A stretch of DNA of 25,219 nt from an uncultured Cellvibrio sp. (GTDB lineage Bacteria > Pseudomonadota > Gammaproteobacteria > Pseudomonadales > Cellvibrionaceae). The stretch covers positions 1 to 25,219 of the forward strand of contig CAMLOU010000055.1 in NCBI GenBank assembly GCA_946481735.1. Direction: 5' to 3'. Positions within the stretch are counted from its first letter, which is position 1. The number at the start of each line of letters is the position of its first letter. Both the position numbers and the translations under genes were made by a program. The notes beneath the pieces were generated by a model. It did not search any database and was not told the origin of the DNA. It worked only from the letters and a program-made list of their open reading frames with translations. Shown here one piece after another: positions 22,406 through 25,219 of this stretch.

Positions 22406-22434
22406 GCAAGTGCTGCATGGACTGTAGCACTTGC
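22406..22434. terminator. Hairpin between convergent lpxR-like gene and soxR
   Basis: GCAAGTGCT (22406-22414) and AGCACTTGC (22426-22434) form a perfect 9-base stem with an 11-base loop, 17 bases after the lpxR-like stop. The tail is only moderately T-rich, so efficiency is uncertain. The convergent position suits a shared terminator. Confidence 0.5.
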
Positions 22435-22512
22435 CATTCCATCATTTTCCTTATCGTTAACCTTGCTGTCGAATTTGCTAACGCCCATTCGACTATTCAG
22501 CGTAGTGCAGCA

Positions 22513-22974
22513 TTAATCAGGGTCCAGTAACCGTGGCCCGCTGCCTTCCGTCGACAATTCATCCCATGGATTACGCAACGGGCAATCGCGCAGCGATAAA
22601 CAACCGCAGCCGATACATTTGTTTAATTGATCGCGCAGTTGCGTGAGTCGCTGGATACGTTCATTCAGCTCCTGCCGCCATTGGGCAGATAAACGCCGCC
22701 AATCGGCGGCCGTGGGTGCACGTTCATCCGGTAGGGTTTGTAGGGCATCCCGAATGGCAGCCAGCGGAATGCCGGTGCGTTGCGCAACCTTGATGAGTGC
22801 TACGCGTCGCAACACGTCGCGATGATAACGCCGCTGATTGCCGGCATTGCGCCAACTTTTAATGAGCCCTTTGGATTCATAAAAATGAATAGCAGAAACC
22901 GCCACACCACTTCGGTCCGCCACCTCACCCACGCTCAACTCCTGGCGAATGTGTTGCGGATTAACCTTTGTCAT
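22513..22974 (-). CDS. soxR: Redox-sensing regulator SoxR ([2Fe-2S], MerR family)
   Basis: A 153-residue MerR-family regulator. The N-terminal winged helix has [20 protein letters not shown] (14-33) and [19 protein letters not shown] (43-61), followed by a dimerisation helix. The [2Fe-2S] cluster motif is complete: Cys120, Cys123, Cys125 and Cys131 in [12 protein letters not shown], with the following PLRNPWDEL typical of SoxR. SoxR is activated when the cluster is oxidised by redox-cycling drugs or superoxide. AGGTGA precedes ATG 22974; an in-frame GTG at 22986 is part of that site. No soxS is seen, as is usual outside enterobacteria, where SoxR controls its targets directly. It is divergent from the 23053-25217 genes across a SoxR box. 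Confidence 0.95.
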   Translation of the reverse strand: MTKVNPQHIRQELSVGEVADRSGVAVSAIHFYESKGLIKSWRNAGNQRRYHRDVLRRVALIKVAQRTGIPLAAIRDALQTLPDERAPTAADWRRLSAQWRQELNERIQRLTQLRDQLNKCIGCGCLSLRDCPLRNPWDELSTEGSGPRLLDPD

Positions 22975-22989
22975 TTTTTGTTTCACCTG

Positions 22990-23020
22990 TTGACCTTAAG
23001 CTAACTTGAGGTTTTAGCAT
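22990..23020 (+). promoter_or_regulatory. SoxR-controlled promoter with 19-bp spacer
   Basis: TTGACC at 22990-22995 (-35) and TAGCAT at 23015-23020 (-10) are 19 bases apart. This is the over-long spacing typical of promoters that MerR-family regulators activate by DNA distortion. It points rightward to the gene at 23053. The SoxR box fills the spacer. Confidence 0.75.
22994..23011. promoter_or_regulatory. SoxR box
   Basis: CCTTAAGCTAACTTGAGG matches the palindromic SoxR box CCTCAAGTTAACTTGAGG at 16 of 18 positions. It lies between soxR and the divergent operon, inside the 19-bp spacer. SoxR probably both represses its own leftward promoter and activates the rightward one. Confidence 0.85.
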
Positions 23021-23052
23021 TCCCACCACCATAACGCAATTGAGGGAAAACC

Positions 23053-23454
23053 ATGCTGACACATATTGACACACTGCCCCACCATAATCCGTTGACCGAT
23101 GAGCACTCTGGCATGATCAAGGCTATTGAAGATATCTTCCGCAGCCAGGCGCCGGTATTTAATCCCAGATCCTTCGACTCGACCAGTAAAAAGCGTTCCA
23201 TTACACGGTTGCCGGTATCCATGCTGCGGCAATCGGAAAGTCGCATGCATTACGAATTGCTCAGTGTTGTGCCGATCAAAGAGAGCCTCGCAGTAGTCAA
23301 AATTCTGCAAACGCCGCTGGATAGCAATGGACGACGGATTGAAGAAGCCACCACCTCGCCGATGATGGTGATCGCCAAATCCGGCGACGAATGGGAGATG
23401 GTCGGCTTGCCGCTACCGCGCCATTGCTTGTTGTACGCAGGCAACAAGGAATAG
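23053..23454 (+). CDS. SoxR-controlled small soluble protein, unknown
   Basis: A 133-residue protein with no signal peptide or membrane helix. The N-terminal third is helical (EHSGMIKAIEDIFRSQAP). The rest is a run of beta strands (HYELLSVVPIKESLAVVKIL, SPMMVIAKSGDEWEMVGL), a layout resembling NTF2/SnoaL-like folds, but I cannot assign a family with confidence. GAGGG precedes ATG 23053 at good spacing. It is the first gene after the SoxR-controlled promoter, about 80 bases upstream of the ABC ATPase gene. A ligand-binding or detoxifying role alongside the exporter is inference. There is no conserved catalytic motif that I can name. Confidence 0.75.
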   Translation: MLTHIDTLPHHNPLTDEHSGMIKAIEDIFRSQAPVFNPRSFDSTSKKRSITRLPVSMLRQSESRMHYELLSVVPIKESLAVVKILQTPLDSNGRRIEEATTSPMMVIAKSGDEWEMVGLPLPRHCLLYAGNKE

Positions 23455-23535
23455 ATTGACATGGGCAATAAACCACTGGAAATTAACCGCAACAGGGCTT
23501 CATTGCCGATACATACACCAACATAAGGAGGTCGT

Positions 23536-24459
23536 GTGCAAGCGATCATCTCGGTAAATAATCTCACCAAAACCTACGCCTCCGGTTTTAAGGCACTTAA
23601 CAAGGTTAACCTCGATATTCGCCGCGGCGAGATCTTCGCCTTACTCGGCCCGAATGGTGCGGGTAAGACCACACTGATCAGTATTATCTGCGGCATCGTC
23701 AATCCAGGTGACGGTCAAGTGTTGGCTGACGGCCATGATATTGTTCACGATTATCGCGCGGCGCGCGCGAAGATCGGACTCGTGCCACAGGAATTATCCG
23801 TCAGCATGTTTGAAAGCGTGTGGGACACAGTCAAGTTCAGTCGCGGCCTGTTTGGTAAAGCCCCCAATAATGCCTGGCTGGAAAAGGTGCTAAAGGATCT
23901 TTCACTGTGGGACAAAAAAGACAGCAAGATCATGGCACTCTCCGGGGGCATGAAGCGACGTGTGTTAATCGCCAAAGCCCTGGCCCATGAGCCCCAGATT
24001 TTATTCCTCGACGAACCCACAGCCGGTGTCGATGTGGAATTGCGGCGCGACATGTGGGAAATGATTCGTGGCCTGCGAGACAATGGCGTCACCATTATCC
24101 TTACAACCCATTACATTGAAGAAGCGGAAGAAATGGCCGACCGCATTGGTGTTATCAACAAGGGAGAAATTATCCTGGTAGAGGATAAAACGACCCTGAT
24201 GCAAAAACTTGGCAAAAAGCAGTTGTCTCTGCAATTGCAGCACCCATTGACGGCCATTCCTGCCGTACTCTCCTCTTACCAACTCGAGTTAAGCGCCGAT
24301 GGAAACCAATTGATGTATACCTTCGACAGCCAACAGGAAGCAGACATCGCCGGCCTGCTGCGACAACTGAATGCACTGGGCATTGAGTTCAAGGACTTAC
24401 AAACAAGCCAGAGCTCTCTGGAAGACATCTTTGTCAATTTGGTGGGAGGAAACGCATGA
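23536..24459 (+). CDS. ABC-2 type exporter, ATP-binding protein
   Basis: A 307-residue ATPase of the DrrA/YadG/CcmA-like group. It has Walker [10 protein letters not shown] (38-46), Q-loop around Gln85 (VPQELSV), signature LSGGM (135-139), Walker B LFLDE (156-160) and the switch His192 ([11 protein letters not shown]). A C-terminal extension of about 80 residues is typical of drug-export members. It starts at GTG 23536 with AAGGAGG at 23525-23531, a strong site with a rather short spacer. Its stop overlaps the permease start as ATGA. Together they form a two-gene exporter placed behind the SoxR-controlled promoter, which suggests extrusion of redox-active compounds. Confidence 0.93.
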   Translation: MQAIISVNNLTKTYASGFKALNKVNLDIRRGEIFALLGPNGAGKTTLISIICGIVNPGDGQVLADGHDIVHDYRAARAKIGLVPQELSVSMFESVWDTVKFSRGLFGKAPNNAWLEKVLKDLSLWDKKDSKIMALSGGMKRRVLIAKALAHEPQILFLDEPTAGVDVELRRDMWEMIRGLRDNGVTIILTTHYIEEAEEMADRIGVINKGEIILVEDKTTLMQKLGKKQLSLQLQHPLTAIPAVLSSYQLELSADGNQLMYTFDSQQEADIAGLLRQLNALGIEFKDLQTSQSSLEDIFVNLVGGNA

Positions 24460-25217
24460 ACATCCATGCCATAAAAGCCATTTATATTTTTGAATTAGCG
24501 CGCACCTGGCGAACCTTAATGCAAAGTATTGCATCGCCGGTGCTCTCCACATCGCTGTATTTTATTGTGTTCGGCTCCGCTATCGGCTCGCGCATGGTTG
24601 AAATTGATGGGATCAGTTACGGTGCGTTTATTGTACCGGGTTTAATTATGCTGTCGCTGTTAACGGAAAGCATATCAAACGCCTCCTTCGGTATTTATAT
24701 GCCGAAATTTACTGGCACGATGTATGAAATTCTGTCTGCACCGATTTCGGCGATGGAGATCGTTGTGGGCTTCGTCGGCGCCGCTGCTACCAAATCCATC
24801 ATACTCGGCCTGATTATCCTTGCCACCGCACGCCTGTTTGTCGACTTCACCATTGTTCATCCTGTTTGGATGTTGGGCTTCCTGGTACTGACCTCCGTTA
24901 CCTTCAGCCTATTTGGTTTTATTATCGGCGTATGGGCTGATGGTTTTGAAAAACTGCAAGTTATTCCGATGATGATTGTGACTCCCCTGACATTTTTAGG
25001 AGGAAGTTTTTATTCCATTCACATGCTGCCACCGCTATGGCAAACCATTACGCTATTTAATCCCGTGGTGTATCTGATCAGCGGTTTTCGCTGGAGCTTT
25101 TACGGTGTTGCAGATGTTAATGTGGGGATCAGCCTGGGAATGATTTTATTGTTTATGTTGTTGTGCTTGTTTTTGGTGTGGTTGATTTTTAAGACGGGGT
25201 ATAAGGTTAAGGCGTGA
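24456..25217 (+). CDS. ABC-2 type exporter, permease
   Basis: A 253-residue inner-membrane protein with about six helices, of the ABC-2 (DrrB/YadH-like) family. It carries [31 protein letters not shown], the cytoplasmic [15 protein letters not shown] (a family motif where the domain contacts the ATPase), [20 protein letters not shown] and [18 protein letters not shown]. The length is complete, with the stop two bases before the window edge. It is coupled by ATGA to the ATPase. The substrate is unknown; SoxR control suggests redox-active metabolites or xenobiotics. More genes of the operon may lie beyond the window. Confidence 0.93.
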   Translation: MNIHAIKAIYIFELARTWRTLMQSIASPVLSTSLYFIVFGSAIGSRMVEIDGISYGAFIVPGLIMLSLLTESISNASFGIYMPKFTGTMYEILSAPISAMEIVVGFVGAAATKSIILGLIILATARLFVDFTIVHPVWMLGFLVLTSVTFSLFGFIIGVWADGFEKLQVIPMMIVTPLTFLGGSFYSIHMLPPLWQTITLFNPVVYLISGFRWSFYGVADVNVGISLGMILLFMLLCLFLVWLIFKTGYKVKA

Positions 25218-25219
25218 TC

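Noticed and set aside
1..25219. Mobile element, prophage, CRISPR array or toxin-antitoxin pair
   Set aside because: No transposase, integrase, spaced direct repeats, Cas gene or recognisable toxin/antitoxin was seen in any frame.

Overview
The window looks like a chromosomal, stress-related accessory region of a Gram-negative bacterium, most likely a gammaproteobacterium. The markers are a membrane-anchored DjlA-type co-chaperone, a [2Fe-2S] SoxR with a matching SoxR box, an outer-membrane LpxR-family lipid A deacylase, YegS-type lipid kinase and PAP2 genes, and many proteins with Gram-negative signal peptides. Base composition is moderate and even by eye. No insertion sequence, phage gene, tRNA, rRNA or CRISPR array was seen. 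A Cellvibrio/Pseudomonas-like relative is my guess from gene content only.

Layout. 1-5000: a cut-off Pmp3/YqaE peptide (-), topoisomerase IB (+), a glycine-rich two-helix membrane protein (-), djlA (-), and an exported PQQ-type sugar dehydrogenase fused to a YbhB/PEBP domain (-). 5239-12424: a tightly packed + strand run of two unrelated ferritin-like diiron proteins, a DUF2243 membrane protein, a CtaG-like membrane protein, TreZ (maltooligosyltrehalose trehalohydrolase) and an archaeal-type GH133 glycogen debranching enzyme. The last three overlap end to start. 12438-12683: a small hydrophilic protein (-). 13006-16966: a second + strand run of a DUF892/YciF ferritin-like protein, the paired membrane proteins TIGR02587 and TIGR02588, and GlgX. 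17080-20347: PAP2 phosphatase, lipid kinase, a DUF2383 four-helix protein, and a TPR plus retropepsin-like aspartic protease. 20448-22388: a TetR-family regulator followed by LpxR, with three copies of one operator around them. 22513-25217: soxR (-) divergent from an unknown small protein and an ABC-2 efflux pair, with a SoxR box in a promoter with 19-bp spacing.

How the parts may work together (inference). The region combines four ferritin-like or four-helix families, glucan/trehalose metabolism, membrane-lipid and lipid A remodelling, envelope proteolysis and redox-sensing efflux. This is a general stress and envelope-homeostasis repertoire. The best-supported regulatory circuits are the SoxR box driving 23053-25217 and the TetR operator set over tetR and lpxR. 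The least understood parts are the ferritin-like pair joined to DUF2243/CtaG, the TIGR02587/02588 pair coupled to GlgX, and the SoxR-controlled 133-residue protein.
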